The notes under the pieces: generated by a model
Seen by the model: only the letters and a program-made list of their open reading frames with translations
Databases searched by the model: none
Told to the model about the DNA's origin: nothing
Part shown: positions 8,137 through 16,268 of the stretch, in pieces
Position numbering within the stretch: the stretch's first letter is position 1
Layout of the letters: each line of letters begins with the position of its first letter
Made by a program: the position numbers and the translations under genes
DNA from: CAZPKH01 sp964407165
GTDB taxonomy: Bacteria; Bacteroidota; Bacteroidia; Bacteroidales; Muribaculaceae
NCBI GenBank assembly: GCA_964407165.1
Contig: CAYOUJ010000029.1
Location: forward strand, 1-32,018
Length of the DNA stretch: 32,018 nt
Reading direction: 5' to 3'

Positions 8137-10056
8137 TTATTTGCCTTGGTTGATCTTCTGTATCACAGATCCGTCAGAGTCATACCATGTGCCGGTGTAT
8201 GGCATTCCGTCGACAAACGTTCCCTCGAAGTAAGAGCCATCGCCACACGTCAGCTTACCCTTGTCATACATATTGGCCTTGAACGTGCCGGTGTATTTGT
8301 TGGACTTGTCCTGCGAGACAAACGTGCCCTGGCCTTCGCGAAGCTGGCCCTTGTACTCTCCTTCGTAAGTGCCATAGTCGTAAACGCCTTTGCCTTTGAC
8401 CAGATTGGAAGAGTCATACTCCTCGCCGGTAAACTTAAACGTCTCCCCTAACGAGTTCTTTATCTCCTCGTTCTCTACAGTCACGGTCAGCGGGGTCTCA
8501 TCTACGACCTTTTCAACAGCCGCAGTATCAACCGGCTCTACAGGCGTCACCGGAGTCTCCTCCGAATCGCTACCGATGACAGCAAGCCCAATTATGGCGC
8601 CGACCACCAGGCAAATGCCTACTATGATGAGTACCATCTTGCTCGACGCACCTTTCTTCGTATCATCCTGCTGCGACTGGGGAATAAACACCTCCGGCTG
8701 GGGTTCAGCGGGCTTCGGCACAGGTTTCGGCGCCGGTTTCGGCGCAGGCTTCGGGGCCGGTTTCGGCGCAGGCTTTGGCGTCGGTTTCTGCTTCGGTGTC
8801 GGCGCAATAGGCGGCTTAGCATTTATCACATAAGTCTTCGACTCCTCCACCGGTTCCGGCTGAGGCTGAGGCTTGGGCTTGGGTTGCGGCTGAGGCTGAG
8901 GTTGCGGCTGAGGCTTCGGCTGAGGCTTCGGCTGCGGTTGTGGCTTCGGCTGCGGTTGCGGCTGCGGTTGCGGCTTCGGCTGCGGCTGCGGCTGCGGTTG
9001 CGGCTTCGGCTGCGGCTTCGGCTGCGGTTGCGGCTTCGGCTGAGGTTGCGGTTGCGGCTTCGGCTGAGGTTGCGGTTGCGGCTTCGGCTGAGGTTGCGGT
9101 ATAATAGGTATGGCGTCAAGTATGGGCTCCTCCTTAACATCTTGCTTCTGAAACGGCACTGTGGCGTCGACCTTCGGTCTGGAACCACCCCCGGGAAGCA
9201 TTGCCAAGAACTCATCAACACTCTGCGGACGCAGCTTGCGGCTGATCTGCATGGCCTTCTCGACGGCCACCCGCGTCTCATGAGAGATGTACGGCGGCAG
9301 CGGAGGCATGGTTTCACCTGCCCCGCGCAGAGTCGACGACATCGGCGTCTTCGATGTCAGCAGCTTGTATAACGTGCCACCCAGCGCATAGATGTCCGAC
9401 GCCGGGAAAAACTTGGTCACATCATTGGCCATCTGCTCGATAGGCGCATAGCCGGGCGTGCTGCCCAGCAGCGTCGATGTGTTGGCGCCCTCGGCCTCGT
9501 CATACTGTTTTGAGGCGCCGAAGTCTATCAGGACCACACGACCCTCCTTGTTCACCATGATGTTGCCGGGCTTGATGTCGAGGTGCAGACGGTTGTGGTC
9601 GTGCACGTATCGCAGAGCCTCGGCCACCTGGCGGATGTAATAGAGAGCGCGCTCCTCTGACATAGGACCTCCTTGACGCACCATGTCCTCCATGCTCATG
9701 CCGTCGATAAAGTCCATCACAAAATAGGCCGTGTCGTTCTCGATGAACACATCGCTCACGGCCACGATGCCTGGGTGGTGCATCTCGCTCAGGGCCTTGG
9801 CCTCGTCGATAAACTTCTCCTTGAGCTTGGCGACAAGAGTGGTCTTGCTCGTGGTGCCTACGGTCACGTGGCCGTTGGTATTGTCGCGGTTGCAAAAGTC
9901 TTTGACAAAGAACTCCTTGATGGCCACAGCTTTGCCGAGGAGCACATGACGACCCCGGTAGGTGCAGCCGAAGCCACCCGATGATATAAAGCGCTCTACG
10001 CGATACTTGCCCCCTTGCAGGAGCTGTCCGTCACGAAGGTGAAAAGTTGGTTCCAT
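8137..10056 (-). CDS. Membrane-anchored Ser/Thr protein kinase with PQ/PK linker and MORN-repeat tail
   Basis: Start at 10056 (MEPTFHLRDGQLLQGGKYRV), 22 nt after the def stop; the longer frame to 10134 would overlap def. 639 residues. Kinase domain about 18-290: glycine loop SSGGFGCTY (25-33), VAIK lysine K47, catalytic HLDIKPGN (158-165), DFG (178-180), then GYAPIEQ in place of APE; all catalytic residues are present, so it should be active. A linker of nearly pure Pro-Gln/Pro-Lys dipeptides (320-402) and a Pro-Ala-Pro-Lys block (419-451) leads to one membrane helix (about 474-496), then a C-terminal segment with MORN-like repeats (about 555-630: GTYEGEYKGQLREGQGTF, KYTGTFKANMYDKGKL, SYFEGTFVDGMPYTGTW). 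Topology implies a cytoplasmic kinase and periplasmic MORN region. Substrate unknown. Last gene of ruvX-def-kinase. Confidence 0.88.
   Translation of the reverse strand: MEPTFHLRDGQLLQGGKYRVERFISSGGFGCTYRGRHVLLGKAVAIKEFFVKDFCNRDNTNGHVTVGTTSKTTLVAKLKEKFIDEAKALSEMHHPGIVAVSDVFIENDTAYFVMDFIDGMSMEDMVRQGGPMSEERALYYIRQVAEALRYVHDHNRLHLDIKPGNIMVNKEGRVVLIDFGASKQYDEAEGANTSTLLGSTPGYAPIEQMANDVTKFFPASDIYALGGTLYKLLTSKTPMSSTLRGAGETMPPLPPYISHETRVAVEKAMQISRKLRPQSVDEFLAMLPGGGSRPKVDATVPFQKQDVKEEPILDAIPIIPQPQPKPQPQPQPKPQPQPQPKPQPQPKPQPKPQPQPQPQPKPQPQPQPQPKPQPQPKPQPKPQPQPQPQPQPKPKPQPQPEPVEESKTYVINAKPPIAPTPKQKPTPKPAPKPAPKPAPKPAPKPVPKPAEPQPEVFIPQSQQDDTKKGASSKMVLIIVGICLVVGAIIGLAVIGSDSEETPVTPVEPVDTAAVEKVVDETPLTVTVENEEIKNSLGETFKFTGEEYDSSNLVKGKGVYDYGTYEGEYKGQLREGQGTFVSQDKSNKYTGTFKANMYDKGKLTCGDGSYFEGTFVDGMPYTGTWYDSDGSVIQKINQGK
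8704..9099 (-). repeat. In-gene tandem repeats encoding the kinase linker
   Basis: 8851-9099 is built of hexanucleotides GGCTGC/GGTTGC/GGCTTC (plus-strand reading) encoding Pro-Gln and Pro-Lys; 8704-8802 is a 12-nt unit encoding Pro-Ala-Pro-Lys. Unit lengths are multiples of three, so gain or loss changes linker length without a frameshift. Confidence 0.85.
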
Positions 10057-10078
10057 TGTAGTTGTGTGTGTGTGCTGT

Positions 10079-10645
10079 TTATTTCCTCTTTTTGGGAGCG
10101 TAGCGACACGGGTAGTCAGTCCGCGTCTTCCCATCTATGATATTGCGGAGCTTGCCGCGTATCAGCTGCTTGCGTATTGCCGAGATGTGATCGATATACA
10201 TCATACCTTCCAGGTGGTCGCACTCATGCTGCACCACGCGGGCCAGGAATCCTTCCATCACCTCTTCATGCTGATTAAACTCCTCGTCGACCCACCGCAG
10301 GCGTATATGCTCCACGCGGGGCACATTCTCAGACAGCCCGGGCAGCGAGAGGCACCCCTCGGCACGGGTAATAGTTTCCCCGTCAAGCACCTCTATCTCC
10401 GGGTTGATCAGTGTCATCTTGCGATCGGCACACTCCGGGAAGTCCTCGCCCAAAGGGGAGGCGTCGATGACCACTATTCGGTCGTTGCGGCCTATCTGCG
10501 GCGCGGCAAGCCCCACGCCCTCAGAGGCATACATCGTCTCATACATGTCTGCCACAAGCTGCTTGAGCTCAGGATAGTCGGCCGTGACAGGCTCCGAGAG
10601 GTGCCGTAGCACCGGGTGGCCGTATAGATACACCGGAAGTTTCAT
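10079..10645 (-). CDS. def: Peptide deformylase
   Basis: Removes the N-formyl group from nascent polypeptides using a bound divalent metal (usually Fe2+). All three family motifs are present in the 188-residue product: GVGLAAPQ (43-50), EGCLSLP (96-102, metal ligand C98) and HECDH (140-144, two metal-ligand His and catalytic Glu). Length is usual. Its start overlaps the end of ruvX by 4 nt (ATGA type), indicating coupled translation, and the kinase gene follows 22 nt downstream. Confidence 0.97.
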   Translation of the reverse strand: MKLPVYLYGHPVLRHLSEPVTADYPELKQLVADMYETMYASEGVGLAAPQIGRNDRIVVIDASPLGEDFPECADRKMTLINPEIEVLDGETITRAEGCLSLPGLSENVPRVEHIRLRWVDEEFNQHEEVMEGFLARVVQHECDHLEGMMYIDHISAIRKQLIRGKLRNIIDGKTRTDYPCRYAPKKRK

Positions 10646-11058
10646 CTTTGCAGTGAGTTTAGGTAATCGTTAAGGATAATGGTCGCCGACATCTCGTCCA
10701 CCAAAGCCTTGTTACGCCGTGCCATCTTCGGGAGGCCGCCGTCTATCATGGCGCGGTGGGCCAGCACGGAGGTGAACCGCTCGTCGTAGCGCACTATCGG
10801 CACGGTCGGCACTGCCTTGCGCAGCGCCCCGAGTCCGGGGTTGATGTAACGCGTAGAGTCTGATGGCTCGCCGTGCATGTCACGCGGCTCGCCGACCACT
10901 ATGGCATCCACCGGCTCACGCTTGCAATAGGCTTTGACGTATGCTGTTAGCTCGCTGGTGGCCATTGTGCAAAGTCCCGTGGCAACAATCTGCAGCGGGT
11001 CGGTCACCGCGATGCCGCACCGGCGTCGCCCATAGTCTATGGCCATCAGTCGTCCCAT
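10642..11058 (-). CDS. ruvX: RuvX/YqgF-family RNase H-fold nuclease
   Basis: The YqgF family is an RNase H-like nuclease implicated in maturation of the 16S rRNA 5' end (annotated historically as a Holliday junction resolvase). The 138-residue product has the first acidic residue in AIDYGRRRCGIAVTDP (D8), the second strand VGEPRDMHGEPS, the YDERFTS motif (D92, E93) and the last acidic residue in KALVDEMSA (D121). The start MGRLMAIDYG at 11058 matches the common family start MGRxxAIDYG; an internal ATG at 11046 is possible. A -7 box ends only 7 nt before the ATG, so the mRNA may be nearly leaderless. First gene of the ruvX-def-kinase operon. Confidence 0.93.
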   Translation of the reverse strand: MGRLMAIDYGRRRCGIAVTDPLQIVATGLCTMATSELTAYVKAYCKREPVDAIVVGEPRDMHGEPSDSTRYINPGLGALRKAVPTVPIVRYDERFTSVLAHRAMIDGGLPKMARRNKALVDEMSATIILNDYLNSLQR

Positions 11059-11065
11059 TATCGCG

Positions 11066-11096
11066 CAAAGTTACAAAAATTTGCAAACTCCGCAAT
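11066..11096 (-). promoter_or_regulatory. Predicted promoter of ruvX-def-kinase
   Basis: Minus strand: ATTG (11096-11093, weak -33), 19-nt spacer, TAACTTTG (11073-11066). The box ends 7 nt from the annotated ruvX ATG, predicting a 5' UTR of only about 1-3 nt. Confidence 0.55.
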
Positions 11097-11116
11097 GCTT
11101 TGCGCGATATTTTAAC

Positions 11117-11166
11117 AAAAAAGGCCTTTAACCGGTTAATCGGTTAACCGGTTAAAGACCTTTTTT
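11117..11166 (-). terminator. Terminator hairpin after nifJ
   Basis: 23-nt arms (11117-11139, 11144-11166) with a single mismatch and TCGG loop; on the minus strand the stem ends in T6. The core AACCGGTT is itself palindromic. It lies 18 nt past the nifJ stop. Confidence 0.8.
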
Positions 11167-11184
11167 ACAGGGTATCCCGTCGTA

Positions 11185-14100
11185 TTACTTCACGTCCGGG
11201 TCGATGCCCCACTGCTGCTGGGCCAGGCGGCGGTAGTTGTTGTAGCGCCACTGGGCGTTGGCCTTGGCGGCGGCAAAGAGCTCGCCGGCCTCGGCAGGAT
11301 ACTGCTTCATGACAGATGCGTAGCGCACCTCGCCCTTGAGGAAGTCTTCAAACTTGTCCCAGTCGGGCTGCTTGCTGTCGAGGGTGAACGGGTTCTTGCC
11401 CTCGGCCTCGGCGGCGGGGTTGTAGCGCCAGAGGTGCCAATAGCCGCACTCCACGGCGCGACGCTCCTCCTCCTGCGAGTGGCCCATGCCCACCTTCAGG
11501 CCGTGGTTGATACACGGCGAGTAGGCGATGATCAGCGAGGGACCGTTGTAGGCCTCTGCCTCGCGGATGGCCTTCAGCGTCTGTGCGTTGTCGGCGCCCA
11601 TGGCCACCTGCGCCACGTAAACATAGCCATAGGTGGTGGCTATCAGGCCAAGGTCCTTCTTGCGCACGCGCTTGCCGGAGGCGGCAAACTTGGCGATGGC
11701 GCCCACGGGCGTGGCCTTCGAGGCCTGGCCGCCCGTGTTGGAGTAGACCTCGGTGTCGAGCACGATGATGTTGACGTTCTTGCCCGAGGCGATGACGTGG
11801 TCGAGGCCGCCAAAGCCGATGTCGTAGGCGGCGCCGTCGCCGGCGACTATCCACTGCGAGCGCGGAACCATGAAGTTCTTAAGAGGAATCAGCTCCTTGC
11901 TGATGTCGCATCCGCAGGCCTCGGCCATCGGGATGAGCTTGGCGGCAACCTCGCGGCAGACAGCCACGTCGCCGCGGTTCTCGAGCCACTGACGGCCGAG
12001 GGCTTTCATCTCGTCGGAGCAGTGCGGGCAGTCCTGCATGCGCGTCAGCAGGTCGGCCACTCGTGCCGAGAGCTTCTCGTCGGCTATCTTCATGCCCAGG
12101 CCAAACTCGGCGAAGTCCTCAAACAGCGAGTTTGCCCAAGCCGGGCCGTGGCCCTGCTCGTCGGTGCAGTAAGGCGTGGAGGGCACGGAGCCGGAGTAGA
12201 TGGATGAGCAGCCCGTGGCGTTGGCCACCATCTGGTGGTCGCCGAAGAGCTGGCTGATGAGCTTGAGGTAGGGTGTTTCACCACAGCCGGAACATGCGCC
12301 GGAGAACTCAAACAGAGGCGTTGCAAACTGCGAGTTCTTCACGTTGGCCTTGACGTCGACGAGGGCCTGCTTGGTTGCGACGCCGCCGACGCAGTAGTCC
12401 CACTCGGGCTGCTTGTCGAGCTGGCTTTCGAGCGGCATCATCTTCAGAGCCTTCACGCCCTTCTTGCCGGGGCAGACGTCGACACAGTTGCCGCAGCCGA
12501 GGCAGTCGAGCACGTCGATGCTCTGGATGAAGCGCATGCCGGCGAAAGTCTTGCCGATGGCGGGTATGGTCTCGTCCTCCTTGAACGGGGCACCCTCCAT
12601 CTCTTTTGCGTCGAGCACGAACGGGCGGATGGCGGCGTGGGGGCAGACGTAGGCGCACTTGTTGCACTGGATGCAGTTCTCATCGATCCACTCGGGCACG
12701 AAGGCTGCCACGCCGCGCTTCTCGTAAGCGGCGGTGCCGGCGGGGAAGGTGCCGTCCTCGATGCCCTTGAAGGCGCTCACGGGCAGCAGGTCGCCGTCCT
12801 GGGCGTTGATCGGGCGCACCACATTATTTATAAAGGCGGGATCGTTGTTGGCGGCCGGAGCCTCGTCGGGCAGGTTGGCCCAGGCGGGGTCGACGGGCAG
12901 CTGCTTGTACTCGCCGCCGCGGTCTACGGCTGCAAAGTTCTTGTCGACCACGTCCTGGCCCTTCTTGCCGTAGCTCTTGACGATGAACTTCTTCATCTGC
13001 TCCACGGCCAAGTCAACGGGGATGACCTCGGTGATGCGGAAGAAGGCGCTCTGGAGGATGGTGTTGGTGCGGTTGCCCAGACCTATCTCCTGCGCTATCT
13101 TGGTGGCGTTGATGTAGTAGACACTGATGTTGTGGGCTGCCAGGTACTTCTTGACGCGCACGGGCATGTTCTTGGCCAGTTCGTCGCCCTCCCAGATGGT
13201 GTTGAGCAGGAACGTGCCGCCGTCGCGCAGGCCGCGGGTGACGTCATACATGTGCATGTAGGCCTGCACGTGGCATGCCACGAAGTTGGGGGTGTTGACC
13301 AGGTAGGTCGAGCGGATGGGCTCGTCGCCGAAGCGCAGGTGCGAGCAGGTGAAGCCGCCGCTCTTCTTGGAGTCGTAGGCGAAGTATGCCTGGCAATATT
13401 TGTCGGTGTTGTCACCAATAATCTTGACAGAGTTCTTGTTGGCGCCCACGGTGCCGTCAGCGCCGAGGCCGAAGAACTTGGCCTCGAACATGCTCTCGCC
13501 GCCCAGGGGCACCTCGGGAAGAACGGGCAGAGAGGTGAAGGTCACGTCGTCGACGATGCCCACGGTAAAGGCGTTCTTGGGCATCGGCAGGGCCAGGTTG
13601 TCATAGACGCTGATGATCTGCGTTGGAGTGACGTCCTTGGAGGCCAGGCCGTAGCGGCCGCCGACGATGACGGGCGCGTTCTCGACGCCGTAGAAGCACT
13701 CCTTGACGTCGAGGTACAGAGGCTCGCCGTTGGCGCCCGGCTCCTTGGTACGGTCGAGCACGGCGATGCGCTTGACACTCTTGGGCACGGCGGCCAGGAA
13801 GTGCTTGGCGCTGAAGGGGCGATAGAGGTGTACGGCAACCATGCCAACCTTCTGGCCATTGGCATTGAGGTGGTCGATGGCCTCCTGGGCGGCCTGCGTC
13901 ACGGAGCCCATGGCTATGATGACGCGGTCAGCCTCCGGGTCGCCGTAATAGTTGAACAGCTCATAGCGGCGGCCGGTGATCTCGCTGATCTTGTGCATGT
14001 AGTCCTCGACTATCTCCGGCACGGCCTCATAATAGGGATTGGCCGACTCGCGGTGCTGGAAGAAGACGTCGCCGTTCTCGGCCATGCCGCGGGCAACGGG

Positions 14101-14742
14101 TGCCTCGGGCGTAAGAGCGCGCTGGCGGAACTCGGCAAGAGCCTTGCGGTCGAGCAGGGCTGCCAGGTCGTCGGCGTCGATCTCCTCAATCTTCTGTATC
14201 TCGTGGCTCGTGCGGAAGCCGTCGAAGAAGTTGACGAATGGCACGCGGGCCTTGATGGTGCTCAAGTGTGCGACACCGGCCAGGTCCATGACCTCCTGCA
14301 CGGAGCCTTCGGCAAGCATGGCGAAGCCGGTCTGGCGGACAGACATGACATCCTGGTGGTCGCCGAAGATGCTGAGGGCGTGGCTGGCGATGGTGCGCGC
14401 CGACACGTGGAACACGCACGGCAGCAGCTCACCGGCTATCTTATACATGTTAGGGATCATCAGGAGCAGGCCCTGCGAGGCGGTGTAGGTGGTGGTCAGC
14501 GCACCGCCCTGCAGCGAGCCGTGAACGGCGCCAGCGGCACCCCCCTCCGACTGCATCTCTTGCACCATCACTGTCTCTCCGAATATATTCTTGCGGCCGG
14601 CGGCTGCCCACTCGTCGACATATTCAGCCATGGTCGACGACGGGGTTATGGGGTAGATGGCGGCAACTTCGGTGAACATGTAGCTCACATGGGCTGCGGC
14701 CTGGTTGCCGTCGCATGTAAGGAATTTCTTCTCTTTACTCAT
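11185..14742 (-). CDS. nifJ: Pyruvate:ferredoxin (flavodoxin) oxidoreductase, single-chain
   Basis: Oxidises pyruvate with CoA to acetyl-CoA and CO2, reducing ferredoxin; the central pyruvate enzyme of anaerobes. The 1185-residue chain is the standard homodimeric form with all domains fused. N-terminal TPP/substrate domain with YPITPSSTMAEYVDEWAA; two ferredoxin-type [4Fe-4S] motifs, CIQCNKCAYVCP (C690, C693, C696, C700) and CLGCGNCVDVCP (747-757); a proximal cluster starting SGACSGCGETPY (around 810-820); and the C-terminal TPP motif GDGAAYDIGFGG leading to VLDTEVYSNTGGQ. No gaps in key residues. It is monocistronic: own promoter (14869-14900), leader of about 120 nt, terminator at 11117-11166. 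Start ATG at 14742 (MSKEKKFLTCDGN) fits the family. Confidence 0.97.
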   Translation of the reverse strand: MSKEKKFLTCDGNQAAAHVSYMFTEVAAIYPITPSSTMAEYVDEWAAAGRKNIFGETVMVQEMQSEGGAAGAVHGSLQGGALTTTYTASQGLLLMIPNMYKIAGELLPCVFHVSARTIASHALSIFGDHQDVMSVRQTGFAMLAEGSVQEVMDLAGVAHLSTIKARVPFVNFFDGFRTSHEIQKIEEIDADDLAALLDRKALAEFRQRALTPEAPVARGMAENGDVFFQHRESANPYYEAVPEIVEDYMHKISEITGRRYELFNYYGDPEADRVIIAMGSVTQAAQEAIDHLNANGQKVGMVAVHLYRPFSAKHFLAAVPKSVKRIAVLDRTKEPGANGEPLYLDVKECFYGVENAPVIVGGRYGLASKDVTPTQIISVYDNLALPMPKNAFTVGIVDDVTFTSLPVLPEVPLGGESMFEAKFFGLGADGTVGANKNSVKIIGDNTDKYCQAYFAYDSKKSGGFTCSHLRFGDEPIRSTYLVNTPNFVACHVQAYMHMYDVTRGLRDGGTFLLNTIWEGDELAKNMPVRVKKYLAAHNISVYYINATKIAQEIGLGNRTNTILQSAFFRITEVIPVDLAVEQMKKFIVKSYGKKGQDVVDKNFAAVDRGGEYKQLPVDPAWANLPDEAPAANNDPAFINNVVRPINAQDGDLLPVSAFKGIEDGTFPAGTAAYEKRGVAAFVPEWIDENCIQCNKCAYVCPHAAIRPFVLDAKEMEGAPFKEDETIPAIGKTFAGMRFIQSIDVLDCLGCGNCVDVCPGKKGVKALKMMPLESQLDKQPEWDYCVGGVATKQALVDVKANVKNSQFATPLFEFSGACSGCGETPYLKLISQLFGDHQMVANATGCSSIYSGSVPSTPYCTDEQGHGPAWANSLFEDFAEFGLGMKIADEKLSARVADLLTRMQDCPHCSDEMKALGRQWLENRGDVAVCREVAAKLIPMAEACGCDISKELIPLKNFMVPRSQWIVAGDGAAYDIGFGGLDHVIASGKNVNIIVLDTEVYSNTGGQASKATPVGAIAKFAASGKRVRKKDLGLIATTYGYVYVAQVAMGADNAQTLKAIREAEAYNGPSLIIAYSPCINHGLKVGMGHSQEEERRAVECGYWHLWRYNPAAEAEGKNPFTLDSKQPDWDKFEDFLKGEVRYASVMKQYPAEAGELFAAAKANAQWRYNNYRRLAQQQWGIDPDVK

Positions 14743-14868
14743 AGTCGTTGTGTTGAGTTATTGATTTTGTAACCTATTGTTTCTTTTTTATATGCACCCG
14801 GGTCTGTGACTAAGCGTCTCTCTTAACACGTGACACGGTCGGTGCGCTTGGAGCCTTTTTCTCCGCCG

Positions 14869-14900
14869 CAAAGGTAGCAAATTAATCCCACACGCCCAAA
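14869..14900 (-). promoter_or_regulatory. Predicted promoter of nifJ
   Basis: Minus strand TTTG (14900-14897), 20-nt spacer, TACCTTTG (14876-14869): an exact fit to the Bacteroidetes primary sigma consensus. Start site expected near 14863. Confidence 0.75.
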
Positions 14901-14980
14901 ATATTACACTTATTTAACCCTACGTTAACACAATAATTATTTTATCCCCCTTTTTATCGCAACAATTTGCCACCTTTTTA

Positions 14981-15010
14981 TTGCCGTTTTATAAAAATTC
15001 ATTACTTTTG
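14981..15010 (+). promoter_or_regulatory. Predicted promoter of the porin-like gene
   Basis: TTG (14981-14983), 19-nt spacer, TACTTTTG (15003-15010), fitting TAnnTTTG. Start site expected near 15016, giving a leader of about 110 nt that contains the repeat at 15020-15110. Confidence 0.65.
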
Positions 15011-15019
15011 CACCGTCTT

Positions 15020-15110
15020 TTACAAGTTTTCAGTTTTTAGTTTTCAGTTTTTAGCTAAATGCTTCTTTAACAAAAAACTAATCACTATAAACTATAAACT
15101 ATAAACTTAA
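15020..15110. repeat. TTTTTAG...AACTAATCACT repeat in the porin leader
   Basis: Direct repeats of TTTTCAGTTTTTAG on the left and ATAAACT on the right can fold imperfectly around TAGCTAAATGCTTCTTTAA; the central TTAGCTAAATG is shared with the repeat at 4657-4741. Confidence 0.5.
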
Positions 15111-15125
15111 CCTTAAGTCACTTGC

Positions 15126-16142
15126 ATGAAAAAAGTCCCCATCCTGCTCTGGGCAGCCCTGTGCTCCCTCTCCCCACTGACGGCTCAGGAAGCCACAAGC
15201 CCTGAGCCGCAAGATCCCACCCAAAACCCTTTCCACATCAACGTCGCCCTCGACACCCGTTTCGACTTCGAATACGAGAACCCCGAACACGGCGAGCACG
15301 AGTCCGGCTTCCACGGCCGATATCTCAACCTTATGATCAGCGGACAGATCACCGACAAGATCTCTTTCAACTTCCGCCAGCGCCTCAACAAGTATAAGGA
15401 CATCGACAACGACGTCTTCTCTGCCACCGACTTCATCTACGTCGACTACTCCCCTACCCCCAACTGGGTCATCAGCGGCGGCAAGCAGGTAGTGGCCATC
15501 GGCGGCTTTGAATATGACGCGCGCCCTATCGACATATTCTTCGCCTCGCTCTACTGGAACAACATCGCCTGCTATCAGTTCGGCGTCTCCGCCGCCTACG
15601 TCTCCAACTCCGGCAAGCACAGGCTTACCGCCCAGGTGTGCAACTCCCCCTATCAAGACCTCGGCAAGAGTTGCTACGCCTACAACCTTATGTGGAACGG
15701 CTCCATGGGTCCGCTGACTACCATCTGGTCCGTCAATCTCATGGAGTACGCACGCGACCGTTACGGCAACTATATATCCCTTGGCAACCGCCTCGACTTC
15801 AGCCCCGTTTACTTTGAGTTTGACGTTATGAACCGTTACTGGGGCCACCAGCCCTTCTGGTTCGACGACTACTCGCTCATCGGCAAGCTCGGCGGCTCCG
15901 TCAGCCCCCACGTCGACATCTACGCCAAGGGCGGATACGAGCACTATCGGCCCGACCCCGCCTCCCCGGCACGCTATGACGAGGGCTTCTACGGCATGGC
16001 CGTAGAATACTATCCCCTTAAGAACTCCCGCAACCTCCGCTTTCACGCCGTCGCCGACATGAACCACAGCGTCTCCGACGGCCACCGCTACGTCCAGCTC
16101 GCCGCCGGCGTTATGTGGCGCGTCAACGTCTTCAAAAAATAA
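15126..16142 (+). CDS. Porin-like outer-membrane beta-barrel protein
   Basis: 338 residues. A clear signal peptide (1-20, MKKVPILLWAALCSLSPLTA, cleavage before QE) is followed by alternating, aromatic-rich amphipathic strands characteristic of outer-membrane barrels: FHINVALDTRFDFEYEN, GRYLNLMISGQITDKISFNF, PNWVISGGKQVVAIGGFEY, SLIGKLGGSVSPHVDIYAKG. It ends VQLAAGVMWRVNVFKK, a terminal strand with an aromatic close to the end as barrel-insertion signals require. The pattern (arm, then GGKQ segment with a following AF/IDIFF strand) resembles phosphate-selective porin O/P-like proteins of Bacteroidetes; substrate cannot be read from sequence. Own promoter at 14981-15010; followed by a palindromic repeat before the next gene. 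Confidence 0.72.
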   Translation: MKKVPILLWAALCSLSPLTAQEATSPEPQDPTQNPFHINVALDTRFDFEYENPEHGEHESGFHGRYLNLMISGQITDKISFNFRQRLNKYKDIDNDVFSATDFIYVDYSPTPNWVISGGKQVVAIGGFEYDARPIDIFFASLYWNNIACYQFGVSAAYVSNSGKHRLTAQVCNSPYQDLGKSCYAYNLMWNGSMGPLTTIWSVNLMEYARDRYGNYISLGNRLDFSPVYFEFDVMNRYWGHQPFWFDDYSLIGKLGGSVSPHVDIYAKGGYEHYRPDPASPARYDEGFYGMAVEYYPLKNSRNLRFHAVADMNHSVSDGHRYVQLAAGVMWRVNVFKK

Positions 16143-16152
16143 AACACAGATT

Positions 16153-16249
16153 TCATACAGAAACAGTAGAAACAAAAGGAAACTTCTTTTAATTCCATTG
16201 TTTCTTCGCGAGATAAAAAGTTTCTGCCGTTTCTAATGTTTCTGTATGA
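16153..16249. repeat. CATACAGAAACA-type hairpin between porin and Gate-protein genes
   Basis: Outer arms TCATACAGAAACAGTAGAAA (16153-16172) and its near-perfect complement (16230-16249) enclose further GAAAC/GTTTC units and GTTTCTTCGCGAGATAA, part of which (GTTTCTTCGCG) also occurs in the hairpin at 31187-31264. Right-arm bases contain the spurious ATG at 16236. Confidence 0.7.
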
Positions 16250-16268
16250 TATAAACCATAAACTATCC

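Larger units (their letters stand above)
14743..15125. promoter_or_regulatory. Divergent intergenic region nifJ / porin-like gene
   Basis: About 380 nt with no gene. It holds the nifJ promoter (-), an AT-rich centre (14880-15000), the predicted porin promoter (+) and, within the porin leader, a copy of the TTTTTAG/ACTAATCACT repeat. Confidence 0.7.

Noticed and set aside
8851..9099. Regular repeats suggesting an array or minisatellite
   Set aside because: Hexanucleotide coding repeat for a Pro-Gln/Pro-Lys linker inside an intact kinase gene.
10057..10134. Earlier in-frame kinase start at 10134
   Set aside because: It would overlap the end of def by 56 nt and adds a basic, His/Thr-rich lead with no family match; ATG 10056 lies cleanly after def.
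12235..14772. 845-codon open frame on the plus strand opposite nifJ
   Set aside because: It is the shadow of a GC-rich, strongly codon-biased gene; the minus-strand frame has every PFOR motif and the antisense product is low-complexity Val/Gly/His-rich.
15099..16175. 358-codon minus-strand frame opposite the porin-like gene
   Set aside because: The plus strand has a signal peptide, barrel strands and a promoter; the antisense product is Val/Ala/Gly/Asp-rich without motifs.
16236..16268. Earlier in-frame start for the Gate-domain protein
   Set aside because: The ATG is part of a dispersed hairpin arm (AATGTTTCTGTATG); the next ATG at 16269 is outside it.
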